Assembly (NCBI RefSeq): GCF_003932715.1
Contig: NZ_CP020700.1
Coordinates: 6,408,501-6,472,500, forward strand
DNA length: 64,000 nt
Direction: 5' to 3'
DNA from: Streptomyces tsukubensis
GTDB taxonomy: Bacteria; Actinomycetota; Actinomycetes; Streptomycetales; Streptomycetaceae
Part shown: piece by piece, positions 8,742 through 16,698 of the stretch
How the letters are laid out: each line of letters begins with the position of its first letter
How positions within the stretch are numbered: the stretch's first letter is position 1
Made by a program: the position numbers and the translations under genes
The notes under the pieces: model-generated
Told to the model about the DNA's origin: nothing
The model's input: only the letters and a program-made list of their open reading frames with translations
The model's database searches: none

Positions 8742-9632
8742 CTACATCAGTTCACGCAGCCATTGGGCGAGTTGGAGGGCTGTGGGTCTTTGGGGCTCGG
8801 GTGCCCAGAGGACGGTTGCGAGGGCTTCTTCGAGTTCGGGCCAGGCTGTCAGGGTGCTTCGGGGCATGATTTCGGTGAGGAGGACGCGGCGGAGGTAGGT
8901 GGTCGGGAGGCCGCGAGTGCTGGCGATTCCGGCTTTGGTGAAGTCGTGGTGCCAGGTTCCGCTGGAGGCCCACCACAGGCTGGCTGCCAGCGTGTACGTG
9001 TCATCGGACTGCGTTGTGTACGCCGGTGCCGTGGCGTCCTCGGCTCGGGCGAGGAGTTCGGGGGACGCAAGCTGGACGGGTCCGCCGCGGAAGCGTCCGG
9101 AGGGGCGCAGGTGCTGGTGGTGTGAGGTCCAGGTGACGTCCAGCAGGGCGATGTTTCCGTCGGGTTGGTGGATGGCGTGGTGGGGCTGGATGTTGCCGTG
9201 GACCCAGCCGGCCTGGTGGAGGCGTGCGACGGCTGCGGCCAGAGCGACGGCGGCGGCGAGGGGTTCGCGTCGTTCCCAGGAGCCTTCGCGGGCGGGTTCG
9301 AGGGCCTTCCAGGTGGTGGGGCCTTCGAGCCATGGGGTGATGAGCCACGCGATGGTGCCGAGGTGGCCCGAGACGGCGTGGCGGCCGTAGGAGAGCGCGG
9401 GAACGGCTGTACAGGTTCGTCGGAGGGCGGCGGTGTGCCGGGCGAGGACCGCTGCCCCGTCGTGGGTGCCGACGCGTACGGTCCAGGAGCCTTGCGGGCC
9501 TCGGGTCCGCCACGTCGTCTGGCGGCGGTTATGTGCAAGCAGAGCCCACTCGGCGGGGGTTCCGGCGAGGCGTTCGGCTTGTCGTCGGCAGGGTTCCGGG
9601 ATGGTGTCGAGCTGCGGGACGGTACGGGTCAT
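8742..9632 (-). CDS. Kinase-fold protein with degenerate catalytic loop
   Basis: A 296-residue protein with protein-kinase/APH-like C-lobe features: WVHGNIQPHHAI at the catalytic-loop position and ALLDVTWT at the metal-binding (DFG-like) position. The catalytic Asp of HRD/HGD is Asn here (HGN), and the usual Asn five residues on is His, so it may be a pseudokinase. TQSDDTYTLAASLWW resembles the activation-segment helix of Ser/Thr kinases. ATG 9632 overlaps the CYTH-like gene stop (ATGA), so the two are coupled. It ends a four-gene operon from 11555. Substrate unknown. Confidence 0.75.
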   Translation of the reverse strand: MTRTVPQLDTIPEPCRRQAERLAGTPAEWALLAHNRRQTTWRTRGPQGSWTVRVGTHDGAAVLARHTAALRRTCTAVPALSYGRHAVSGHLGTIAWLITPWLEGPTTWKALEPAREGSWERREPLAAAVALAAAVARLHQAGWVHGNIQPHHAIHQPDGNIALLDVTWTSHHQHLRPSGRFRGGPVQLASPELLARAEDATAPAYTTQSDDTYTLAASLWWASSGTWHHDFTKAGIASTRGLPTTYLRRVLLTEIMPRSTLTAWPELEEALATVLWAPEPQRPTALQLAQWLRELM

Positions 9633-10225
9633 ATCCGGCTCCCGGGTCCGGTGTTCTGCCGGTGGGGCATGCTGTCGGAGGGCAGGAAGGCCCAGTGGGG
9701 CAGTACGTTCAGCCGTCGGCCGAGGTCCGCACGAAGACGCTTTTTCAGGTTGGTGAGGGTGAGGTCTACTGCCGTGGAGTCGATGGGTGTGCTTGCCGAC
9801 TGCAGTTCTGCGAACCAGCCCCATGACTCGGCGCGCTCCAGGGTGATGGTGGTGTGGTCGGGGCCGGTCGGGGTTTCGATGGTCCAGTGCTCGACTTCGA
9901 TCTTCACTGTGACGAGGAGGTGTGCGCCGAGCCGGTCGAGGAAGGCGCCGGTCTCCTCGGGGTCGTCGATTCCGATGTCGATCGTCTCGCGGGTTGCCTC
10001 GGCTTGTCGGGAGGCGGGGCTGCACCGGGTGTGGCGCAGGGTGTGGTCGGTGCTGTGGTGCCGCAGTTCGATCCAGTGGGTCAGGTCGTGCGGTTCGCCG
10101 AAGGTGCCGGGGGGCCGGTAGTAGGAGTCCAGCCGGAAGTCCTCGCCGGTCAGATGGGCCCCGGCCATGGTGAGGGCGTCGCGGACGTGATCGGCGTCGT
10201 GTCCGAGGTGGTATCGCTGTAACAC
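9629..10225 (-). CDS. CYTH-like (triphosphate tunnel) domain protein
   Basis: A 198-residue protein resembling the CYTH superfamily (class IV adenylate cyclases, thiamine-triphosphatases): alternating charged strands such as HWIELRHHSTDHTLRHTR, VTVKIEVEHWTIE and TTITLERAESWGWFAELQ, and a helix between strands (DDPEETGAFLDRLGA). The canonical ExExK start motif is not clear, so activity is uncertain. GTG 10225 has AAGGAGA five bases upstream; codon 2 is TTA (bases 10220-10222), placing the gene and its coupled kinase partner under likely bldA control. It lies 14 nt after the HTH gene. Confidence 0.6.
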   Translation of the reverse strand: MLQRYHLGHDADHVRDALTMAGAHLTGEDFRLDSYYRPPGTFGEPHDLTHWIELRHHSTDHTLRHTRCSPASRQAEATRETIDIGIDDPEETGAFLDRLGAHLLVTVKIEVEHWTIETPTGPDHTTITLERAESWGWFAELQSASTPIDSTAVDLTLTNLKKRLRADLGRRLNVLPHWAFLPSDSMPHRQNTGPGSRI

Positions 10226-10239
10226 GATGCTCTCCTTGG

Positions 10240-11130
10240 TCAGCAGGGCGCGGGGCTCCGGGGACGGAATGAGCGGGCTGTGGCTTTGGTGTCCGCGGGC
10301 GGTTGTGCCGGTAGTCCGCGGCGTCGTGCGTGGTGTTGCTGGGCGGCTCGCAGGACGTCCAGGCTTTCGGTGCGGGGTAGTGCCTGGGTGCGGCAGGTAT
10401 CGAGGACGGCGGGAATCACCGACTGTTCGGGGGTGGGGTACCAGGCGCCCAGGGCGAGGGTTTCGGCGGAGTCGAGGGGTGTGGGCCGGAACCAGTACTG
10501 GGCGTAGACGGTGGCGGGGTGGGGCCGGAGGTGGGTGGCGAGCCGGCTGGGGCCCCAGGGGATGACGTGGATGGGCGTGTACGGGGCCAGGCCGATCAGA
10601 TGGTCGATCTGTTCGGCGGCGATGTCGGGACCGCCGAGCTGGTAGAGCGCCATCTCGCCGAGATAGACCATGAGCTTCTTTCCGTGCCCGGGATGGCGGA
10701 GAGCGCGGGAAGGGCTGTGGAGCGGTATGTCGCCCGCTTCCCGGAGGGCCTGTTGGTATCCGGTGGCGCGCAGGGGTGCGGGGATGGTGTCCAGGGCGGC
10801 GAGGACGAGGGTCCCGGACAGGGATTCGAGGGCCGCGAGGCGGTCGTAGGAACCGGTGCCGTAGTCCCGTACGGAGCCGGAGCTGTGGGCGAGTTGGAGG
10901 AGTTCGCAGGCATGGACGGGCCAGTCGGGCGCATACCGTTCGATGATCCGATGGATGACCGGTGCCTCACGGGGGGTACTGCGGCCGGTTTCGGCACGGT
11001 GCAGGGCCCGGGTGCTGATTCCGGCCTCGGTGGCGAGCTGCTGGGCGGTCAGGCGGTGGGCCTGGCGCATGGCGCGCAGGACGGCGCCGCCGACGACGGG
11101 CCCGGGGCGGGGCCGGGCCGAGGCCGTCAT
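10240..11130 (-). CDS. HTH regulator, XRE + Scr1/DUF5753-type C-terminal domain
   Basis: A 296-residue XRE-family regulator. The N-terminal HTH covers about residues 17-65 (LRAMRQAHRLTAQQLATEAGISTRALHRAETG). The C-terminal half has the Scr1/DUF5753 pattern (ALDTIPAPLRATGYQQALREAG ... QIDHLIGLAPYTPIHVIPWGPS). Such proteins are abundant in Streptomyces, often as pairs with small partners. Its ATG (11130) overlaps the NUDIX stop, and the CYTH gene follows by 14 nt, so it probably autoregulates the operon. No DUF397-type partner is adjacent. Confidence 0.88.
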   Translation of the reverse strand: MTASARPRPGPVVGGAVLRAMRQAHRLTAQQLATEAGISTRALHRAETGRSTPREAPVIHRIIERYAPDWPVHACELLQLAHSSGSVRDYGTGSYDRLAALESLSGTLVLAALDTIPAPLRATGYQQALREAGDIPLHSPSRALRHPGHGKKLMVYLGEMALYQLGGPDIAAEQIDHLIGLAPYTPIHVIPWGPSRLATHLRPHPATVYAQYWFRPTPLDSAETLALGAWYPTPEQSVIPAVLDTCRTQALPRTESLDVLRAAQQHHARRRGLPAQPPADTKATARSFRPRSPAPC

Positions 11131-11555
11131 AGTGCCCCTTCCCGACCGGCCGTGCTGCAGGCCTGGTCGATGTGCTGTTGGACGGGGGCGTGGAACCCGC
11201 CGGGGACGAAGGCGGGGAGCTGGGCGTAGGGGACCCAGGCGACACCGGCGATCTCCGCGGCGCTGGGCCGGTGAGCCGTCTCGGCGACGGCGGTGCAGAG
11301 CACGTAGTGGATCAGGCGGCCTGTGGTGGGGTGGACGCGGGAGCCGAGGAGGTTTACGGCACGGACACGGAGACCGGTCTCTTCCTCGGCTTCGCGGACG
11401 GCGGCTTCCTGCGGGGTCTCATGGTTTTCGACTTTTCCGGCCGGGAGCTGCCAGGTCAGCCCCGGCTCGGGTACGGCGCGCAGAACCAGGAGCAGTCTGC
11501 TGTTGTTGATGATCACCGCAGCCGCGATTTCGGGCTGGGTCGGGCGTGGCGGCAC
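11127..11555 (-). CDS. NUDIX hydrolase
   Basis: A 142-residue NUDIX protein with a complete Nudix box: GKVENHETPQEAAVREAEEETGL (residues 40-62) has the G, E, REAEEE and G positions for metal and diphosphate hydrolysis. IAAAVIINNSRLLLVLR is the first strand pair and WQLPAGK the substrate-facing turn, as in MutT-type enzymes. GTG 11555 is preceded by GGAGGAA. It is the first gene of the NUDIX-HTH-CYTH-kinase operon, suggesting a pathway on phosphorylated or nucleotide substrates (inference). The natural substrate cannot be told from sequence. Confidence 0.9.
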   Translation of the reverse strand: MPPRPTQPEIAAAVIINNSRLLLVLRAVPEPGLTWQLPAGKVENHETPQEAAVREAEEETGLRVRAVNLLGSRVHPTTGRLIHYVLCTAVAETAHRPSAAEIAGVAWVPYAQLPAFVPGGFHAPVQQHIDQACSTAGREGAL

Positions 11556-11614
11556 GGTGGCGTGTTCCTCCGGGGACAGGTCGGTCCAGGGGGTCGATCA
11601 GGGCTGGGGCCGGC

Positions 11615-11698
11615 CCCGGTCGCCGACGGCAGCGCACTGCGGTCGGCGACCGGGACACGGTCCTCGTGGGGGCGGCTGCCGCGGGACGTGCCCGCGGC
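11615..11698 (-). terminator. Two hairpins after the dehydrogenase-kinase fusion gene
   Basis: Two perfect inverted repeats lie just past the stop at 11707: arms 11678-11685/11691-11698 (8 bp, 5-nt loop) and 11615-11627/11642-11654 (13 bp, 14-nt loop). They separate the 14890-11707 operon from the NUDIX operon and probably terminate the former. Confidence 0.65.
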
Positions 11699-11706
11699 GG
11701 CGGGTT

Positions 11707-13728
11707 CTACAGTTCGTCCAGGAGGCCGGAGTTGGCCTGGACGTCGTGTGTCAGGACCAGGCCCTGCCGGGGCAGCGCCCCGAGGGCCGCAGCGAGGGCC
11801 TCGCGCTGCACGGCCGCGGCGGGTGTGGTGTCGATCAGACCGAAGACGTCGGTGTAGCGGTCGTCGGACGCCGGGGTGAAGAAGTCACCCGCCGAGACTG
11901 TACGGCCGGCGGCATCGGTGAGGGCGGGCTTCGCCGCGGGGTCGATCCCGGGGAAGAGCACCCGGGCCGCGTAGCCGGTGGTAGCGAGGCCGAGGCCGAG
12001 CCACGGGAGCTGGTCGGGGAAGAACTGCACCTTCAGCTCCTTGCCCGCGGGGCTTCGCAGCGGCTGCCGTGAGCCCTCGGCCAGGGCTGCGGTGACGGCC
12101 GCGTTCTGGGTGGGGTGCATCTGCTCCCCGGCGAGGACGCGGGCCCGTACACCGTCGTACTCCCCGAGGGCGTCCAGCAGCCCGAGTCCGATCGCGGCCG
12201 CGGACGGCCACGGCAGAACCCGGACCCGGGTGTTGTCCTCCAGACGGGCGAAGACACGGTCGTTGGCCAGCAGCCTCCAGTTCCCGGACCGGGCCAGGGC
12301 CAGGGCCGTCGTGGTCTTTCCCGCGCCCTTGCCGCCGAGCACCAGCACCGTTTCACCGTCGCCCCGCACGGCCGCGGAGGCGTGGAGGACGTGCCAGCCG
12401 GCCTCGTGCAGCTGGGCGCGCATCAGTTCCCGGGCGACCCGCGCCGCCGCGGTGGCGACCGCGGTCTCCGTGCACCCGACGATGTGCATGCACCGATCCT
12501 TGGGGCGGTAGTGGTAGGCGAGGTCGAGACCGGGGTGCGCGGCGCTGACGGTCCCCTCGGTGTCGTCGTGCCGGTACACCATCACCGCCCCGGCGAAGTC
12601 GGCGGAGTCGTTCGGGTGGTCGGTCACGCTCTGCACGAGCCGGGACACCGCACCGGGGTCGACATGGGCGTCGACGACGGGGCCGTCACCGTCGCGCGGC
12701 GGTGTGGCCGTTTCGGTGGCGTCCCACCAGGGGCGGACGTAGCGGGCCGCCCACCGGGGGACGGCCGCGGTCTGGCTGGTGACGGTTACATGGTGACCTG
12801 CGGTGGAGATACGGGTGTGCACAGGGGTCTCTTCTCGTGTGATGTGGTGCCGGACGGTGTGGAAGGCCGCGCGGACCTTGTCGGCCGCGGCGGCGTGACG
12901 ACGGCGGTGTTCGGGGCCGAGGCCCGGGTCGAGGACGACGCCCTGACCACCGATGAACCGGACGGGGACACCGGTGCAGGATCCGTCGTGGGGTGTGGAG
13001 AGTTCGACGGTGCCGTCGACGAGGCCGAGGGCGTGGTGAAGGGCTGAGAGGACGGCTCCGGCCGGACCGGACCGTGCCCGCCCGAGCCCCTCGTTGATCC
13101 GCCGGGGCCGTTCGGAGAGCGCCGCGCGGGCCACGGCCGGATCGACCTCGACCGGGGCGCCGCCGACGGTCGTCATGCAGGGGACGGCGGCATCGCCGTG
13201 CTCGCCGACGACCCGGCCCGAGACGGCCGAGACGGATACGCCGTGCATCCCGGCGAGCGTGAGCCGCAGCCGGGCGGTATCGGTGGCGGAACCGACACCG
13301 TAGACCCGGCTCACCCCGGATGCCCGTGCGAACAGCCAGGTCATGGGGTCGACGGGGTTCGTCACCACGATGACGGGCCCGTGGTATCCGGCGAACACCC
13401 GGCCCAGACGGGCGATGAGCGGAGCGTTCACCCTGAGCCCGGCCATCCGCACATCGCGGACGGCGGTGTTACTGAAGGCGGCCCGCGGGCAGACGACTAC
13501 CGCGTCGCAACTCAGCATCTCGGCTACGGGCACGTGGGCGAGCCGGGTCGGGGAGTTGAGGAGGACGGCCAGGTCTTCCAGGTCGGCGACGAGTGCGTCC
13601 GCCGACCTTCGGGTCCGGGAAGTGACGAGGATCGTGTCGGTCCAGCCGGCCGCGGTCAGCAGGGTGCCGACCGTGTGCCCGACCGCCCCGGCACCGATGA
13701 TCCCCACACTGTCGATCCGGACGCTCAC
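11707..13728 (-). CDS. Fused lactate/malate dehydrogenase-like + HPr-kinase-like P-loop protein
   Basis: One uninterrupted 673-residue frame. Residues 1-295 form an LDH/MDH-like enzyme: GIIGAGAVG (NAD site, 9-17), TNPVDPMTW (123-131), SATDTARLR (147-155) and the catalytic GEHGD (175-179) are all present. Residues 303-673 look like the HPr-kinase-like proteins of actinomycetes: Walker A GGKGAGKT (465-472) and an acidic LLANDRVF (487-494). GTG 13728 overlaps the APH-gene stop (GTGA). An internal GTG at residue 303 (bases 12820-12822) has GAGAAGAG upstream, so the kinase part might also be made separately. I know of no described fusion of this kind; substrate unknown. Confidence 0.85.
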   Translation of the reverse strand: MSVRIDSVGIIGAGAVGHTVGTLLTAAGWTDTILVTSRTRRSADALVADLEDLAVLLNSPTRLAHVPVAEMLSCDAVVVCPRAAFSNTAVRDVRMAGLRVNAPLIARLGRVFAGYHGPVIVVTNPVDPMTWLFARASGVSRVYGVGSATDTARLRLTLAGMHGVSVSAVSGRVVGEHGDAAVPCMTTVGGAPVEVDPAVARAALSERPRRINEGLGRARSGPAGAVLSALHHALGLVDGTVELSTPHDGSCTGVPVRFIGGQGVVLDPGLGPEHRRRHAAAADKVRAAFHTVRHHITREETPVHTRISTAGHHVTVTSQTAAVPRWAARYVRPWWDATETATPPRDGDGPVVDAHVDPGAVSRLVQSVTDHPNDSADFAGAVMVYRHDDTEGTVSAAHPGLDLAYHYRPKDRCMHIVGCTETAVATAAARVARELMRAQLHEAGWHVLHASAAVRGDGETVLVLGGKGAGKTTTALALARSGNWRLLANDRVFARLEDNTRVRVLPWPSAAAIGLGLLDALGEYDGVRARVLAGEQMHPTQNAAVTAALAEGSRQPLRSPAGKELKVQFFPDQLPWLGLGLATTGYAARVLFPGIDPAAKPALTDAAGRTVSAGDFFTPASDDRYTDVFGLIDTTPAAAVQREALAAALGALPRQGLVLTHDVQANSGLLDEL

Positions 13729-14890
13729 CACCGACACCGGCTGACTGCCGTCGCCGTGTTGTCGAGGACCAGAGGCCAGAGTCGTTGTCCGTCGGTGACG
13801 GCTTCCAGCGTCCGGCTGTTCCGGTCCAGCAGTCCGGTCACCAGACTCTCCGCAAGGTCGACCCGGTCCAGGTGAACGGGGAGCGGCAGCAGAGCGGGAG
13901 CCGTGCTCACGGTATGGAGGACGGATGCCGTGTCCATCGCCCAGAGGAGCACGAGCTGCCACAGCCATCGGGACGGATCCGGCGTGGCGCGGGCCAGGGC
14001 GAAGGCGAAGTCTCCTACCCCGGACACGATCCGCTTGGCACTGCGGGGCCGTGAACCGCACAGGTGCAGCAGCAGACGCGAAACCAGCTTCGCCGCGTCG
14101 AGAATCACTGGTCCGCAAGTCAGCCCGGGATCGAGGAATACCGGTCGGCCCGCCCCACCCGTCACGAGGATGTGCTCCGGCTTCAAGTCCCCGAACACCA
14201 CCCCCCGGCCCTCACCACCCGGGTCGGGGAGCGCAGCGGCCAGCGGAAGCAGCCGCTCGACGACGGTCCCCAGCACACCGTCCGGCTTCGGCAGACCGGT
14301 GAACTTCCGGGCGAACGTCCCGGGGATCGTGCATCCGGGGGTTGCGGTCTCCCTGACGATGCGCGCGGTCGCGGGCTGGGCCAGTGCGTCCAGGGCGCGC
14401 ACCACCTGTGTCAGCAGATCACCGGTCTGTGTCGGGCGCTGGGCCACCAGGTCGGCGAGCGTCCGGCCTGCCGCCGCCTCGGTGAACAGGACCGCGTTCC
14501 GCAGCGCGGGCCGTGGCGCGCCGAGGCCCGCGCTGTGCAGGAGTCCGTAATGCACGGCCTGGCGCTCCAGCAGATTCCCTTCGCCGGCCTCGTAGACGGC
14601 CTGGGCCTCCTGCACATCGCCCCAGGTGCCGTGCGTGCCACGCAGGACGGAAGCAAGGGAGACGCCGAGGAACTCGAACTTCGCGACGTACGGGCGCCGG
14701 TCGACCGCGAGCTTGCAGACGTACGACGTTATCGACGGAACGTGCTCGCCGAGCACGACACCGGCGCCCGGCCACTGGCCGGCTGCTGCAGCAGCCACCC
14801 GGGTCCGGGCGTAGCGCAGGACGTCGTCCACCGGCAGCGGCCGTGCCGGAGCCGGGACGGGAATGGGGTGAGGGGGTAAGGCCACGATCA
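13725..14890 (-). CDS. APH-like phosphotransferase
   Basis: About 388 residues of the aminoglycoside-phosphotransferase/choline-kinase fold: VVFGDLKPEHILV carries the catalytic Asp (FGD in place of HGD) and VFLDPGLT the metal-binding Asp; YVAKFEFLG supplies a likely ATP-binding Lys. The start is ATG 14890 or, better spaced from GGAGG, GTG 14884. It is translationally coupled to the dehydrogenase-kinase fusion, so the two should act together, perhaps phosphorylating and oxidising one small molecule or peptide. Resistance to an antibiotic is possible but not supported by context. Confidence 0.82.
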
Positions 14891-15003
14891 TCTCCTCCAC
14901 ACAGGAGACCGAAGGGATAGAAACGCGCAACGGTCGAGCTCGCCACGAGGCGAAGCCCGGCTCGGGCAAGCAGGAAAGAGCCGTGCACAGGCCGGAGGCG
15001 GGG

Positions 15004-15195
15004 CTACAGTCCGGCTCTCTGGAAGGCCGCGAACAGCCAGCCCAGGACGACACCGGTAAACGTGCACGTCAGAACGATCAGAACGAGGCCAAAGCCCCAG
15101 GCACGGACGCTCTGGTCATGCCCGTTGCGCAGAGCCCGGCGCGGATGAGTCACCCAGCCGCACAAACGACGGGCCAGCGAAAAAATCGCGCTCAC
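15004..15195 (-). CDS. Small single-span membrane protein
   Basis: A 63-residue protein: a basic amphipathic N-terminus (SLARRLCGWVTHPRRALRNGH), then one hydrophobic segment (WGFGLVLIVLTCTFTGVVLGW, trimmed here) near residues 36-56. GTG 15195 overlaps the stop of the DUF6302-like gene (GTGA), which supports the start and indicates coupling. No family recognised; the topology suggests a cytoplasmic-in anchor. Confidence 0.6.
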   Translation of the reverse strand: MSAIFSLARRLCGWVTHPRRALRNGHDQSVRAWGFGLVLIVLTCTFTGVVLGWLFAAFQRAGL

Positions 15196-15680
15196 GACCG
15201 GCCCCCGGACAGCGCCGGGGGAACACGCCCGGACCACGAGACCGGGCCGGTCGACAGCGCGGAATGCACGGCCCGGGACAGCACGCCGACGAAGCCTGCG
15301 ATCGCGTCCTCGCTGTAACCGTAGAACCGGCCCAGTACCTCATCGTCGTCGACACCCGGAGCACGCTCCCCCCACACCACGGTGTGACAGGTATCGCGGT
15401 CCTCGGACCAACGCATCCGGACCCCGGGGAACCCGCCCCGGCCCATGAGAAGCGCGCGGACATCAACGGCCAGCACAACGTCCGGGCACGACACGAAGCC
15501 GCCTCGGCGCACCCCGCCGACCGGTACGGCCAGCCACTCCCCACGTCTGCCGTAGAGGGTGACGGCCCTGGCCAACAGCGTGGGATCGGAAAGGCGGTCG
15601 CGGAAGTAGGCGTACTCGGAATCGGCCCGCGCGGCGGGCCGGAGCCGTAACCGGGGGAGACAAGCAGAGGTGGTGAACAT
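15192..15680 (-). CDS. DUF6302-like protein
   Basis: A 162-residue soluble protein resembling the Streptomyces DUF6302 family: YAYFRDRLSDPTLL, the LAVPVGGVRRGG turn, GRGGFPGVRMRW and DTCHTVVWGE are the recognisable blocks. ATG 15680 has a weak AGAGAA site. A TTA codon occurs near the start (bases 15648-15650). The next gene is coupled by a GTGA overlap. Function unknown; the family commonly lies near small regulatory genes in accessory DNA. Confidence 0.7.
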   Translation of the reverse strand: MFTTSACLPRLRLRPAARADSEYAYFRDRLSDPTLLARAVTLYGRRGEWLAVPVGGVRRGGFVSCPDVVLAVDVRALLMGRGGFPGVRMRWSEDRDTCHTVVWGERAPGVDDDEVLGRFYGYSEDAIAGFVGVLSRAVHSALSTGPVSWSGRVPPALSGGRS

Positions 15681-15852
15681 GGATTTCTCTCAGGTCAACG
15701 ATGGAATTTAGGAGTTCGGGCGCCCGGCCGCCGCCGCATCAGAGTGCTGACGGCGGCCGGGGCTCCCACCGAGGGGAGCGGCAGGAGCGGTACCCCACGC
15801 AGCCTTCCCCGGGGCCGAGGCACGACGGCCCGCACACAGAGGAATCGGCACA

Positions 15853-15866
15853 AGGGGGTACCCCCT
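15853..15866. promoter_or_regulatory. Perfect 14-bp palindrome
   Basis: AGGGGGTACCCCCT is a perfect palindrome in the gap between the small gene ending at 15910 and the DUF6302-like gene starting at 15680. It could be an operator or a short hairpin; nothing more can be said. Confidence 0.4.
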
Positions 15867-15909
15867 CGAAGACCAGCCCCGGGAAGCCTGGACATCCGGG
15901 GCCGGCCGG

Positions 15910-16101
15910 TCACAGCAGACGGTCCGAAACCTCGCCCGACGCCTGCGGCACGGCACCGTCCGCCAGAACCCGCAGCACAGGCACAAGCCCGGCCGGGATC
16001 CAGATGATGTCTGGCCAGTCCGGAGGCTGGCGTCCAGTGCGGTGCCCCAGCCCAAGGTCCGTGCCAGCCTCGGCCAACTGGCCCTCATGGCAACTGGTCA
16101 T
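15910..16101 (-). CDS. Small hypothetical protein
   Basis: A 63-residue protein starting at ATG 16101 with GGGAGG eight bases upstream. It overlaps the 3' end of the ATPase gene by 17 nt, which together with the ribosome site supports it as real and co-expressed. The sequence has a Pro/Trp-rich centre (PPDWPDIIWIPAGL) and one Cys; no family recognised. Confidence 0.6.
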   Translation of the reverse strand: MTSCHEGQLAEAGTDLGLGHRTGRQPPDWPDIIWIPAGLVPVLRVLADGAVPQASGEVSDRLL

Positions 16102-16492
16102 AGGAATCGCCTCCCTGTCCTGGTACGGAGAGGGAGCACCAGATCAACTTTCCACTGGAGCTGACACCCCACCTGTGGGCCACTGCGGCAACGATGTCCA
16201 ACCCACGGCCGTTCTCGTCCTCAGGTCTCGCCCTACGAGGGGTCGGCGCTTCCGAAGACCCATCGACGACTTCGATACGCAGCTCATCGGCCGCATACAG
16301 ACACAGACTCACCGGGCCGACGCCGTGCCGGACGGCGTTGGTGACCAGTTCGCTCACGAGCAGCGCCGCGTCATCAGACAACGGAGCTAGACCCCAGGCC
16401 ACCAGATGCTGCGTCGTGAGTCGACGTACCCGTGCGACCTGGACGTCGTCAGTGGGAAAGGTCACTTCGAAGTCGTGGATAGCGGATCGCAT
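16085..16492 (-). CDS. Anti-sigma-type ATP-binding protein (RsbW/HATPase)
   Basis: A 135-residue HATPase_c protein of the RsbW-like group: VSELVTNAVRHG is the N-box, and RIEVVDGSS and ENGRGLDIVAAVAHRWG are the G1/G2 boxes. ATG 16492 has GGAGG six bases upstream. These abundant Streptomyces proteins bind sigma factors or anti-anti-sigma proteins; no partner is adjacent. It is divergent from the GntR gene, sharing a 206-bp intergenic region that holds two palindromes. Confidence 0.9.
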   Translation of the reverse strand: MRSAIHDFEVTFPTDDVQVARVRRLTTQHLVAWGLAPLSDDAALLVSELVTNAVRHGVGPVSLCLYAADELRIEVVDGSSEAPTPRRARPEDENGRGLDIVAAVAHRWGVSSSGKLIWCSLSVPGQGGDSYDQLP

Positions 16493-16595
16493 CGCGTACC
16501 TCCGTCAAGAGAGGGACAGGCCCGGAGCACACAGCTGTTGCGCACGTCACGGAGACCCCAGGGGCAGCCCCTGCGCCAGGCGTGGCGAGGTGACC

Positions 16596-16626
16596 ACTTC
16601 CTATAGGAAGTGCTTCCTGTAGGAAG
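16596..16626. promoter_or_regulatory. Tandem palindromic operators (GntR-type)
   Basis: ACTTCCTATAGGAAGT (16596-16611) is a perfect 16-bp palindrome, followed at once by a second site centred on TTCCTGTAGGAA (16614-16625). Both have the TTCCT-n2-AGGAA half-sites expected of a GntR dimer and lie 73 nt before the GntR start. Autoregulation by that protein is the simplest reading. Confidence 0.75.
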
Positions 16627-16698
16627 TTAGGGGAACGGTCCGGTAGCGTCAAGGCGCTGATATCCGATAGGAGATTCGAGGAGCTTGAAGGAGGCGCG

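Noticed and set aside
10519..11229. 236-codon plus-strand open frame opposite the Scr1-type HTH gene
   Set aside because: Gly-rich shadow; the minus-strand gene has a clear HTH and overlapping start/stop with its neighbours.
12820..12824. Separate start for the HPr-kinase-like part at GTG 12822
   Set aside because: Kept only as a possible internal start: the dehydrogenase frame has no stop, so a fusion is the direct reading of the sequence.
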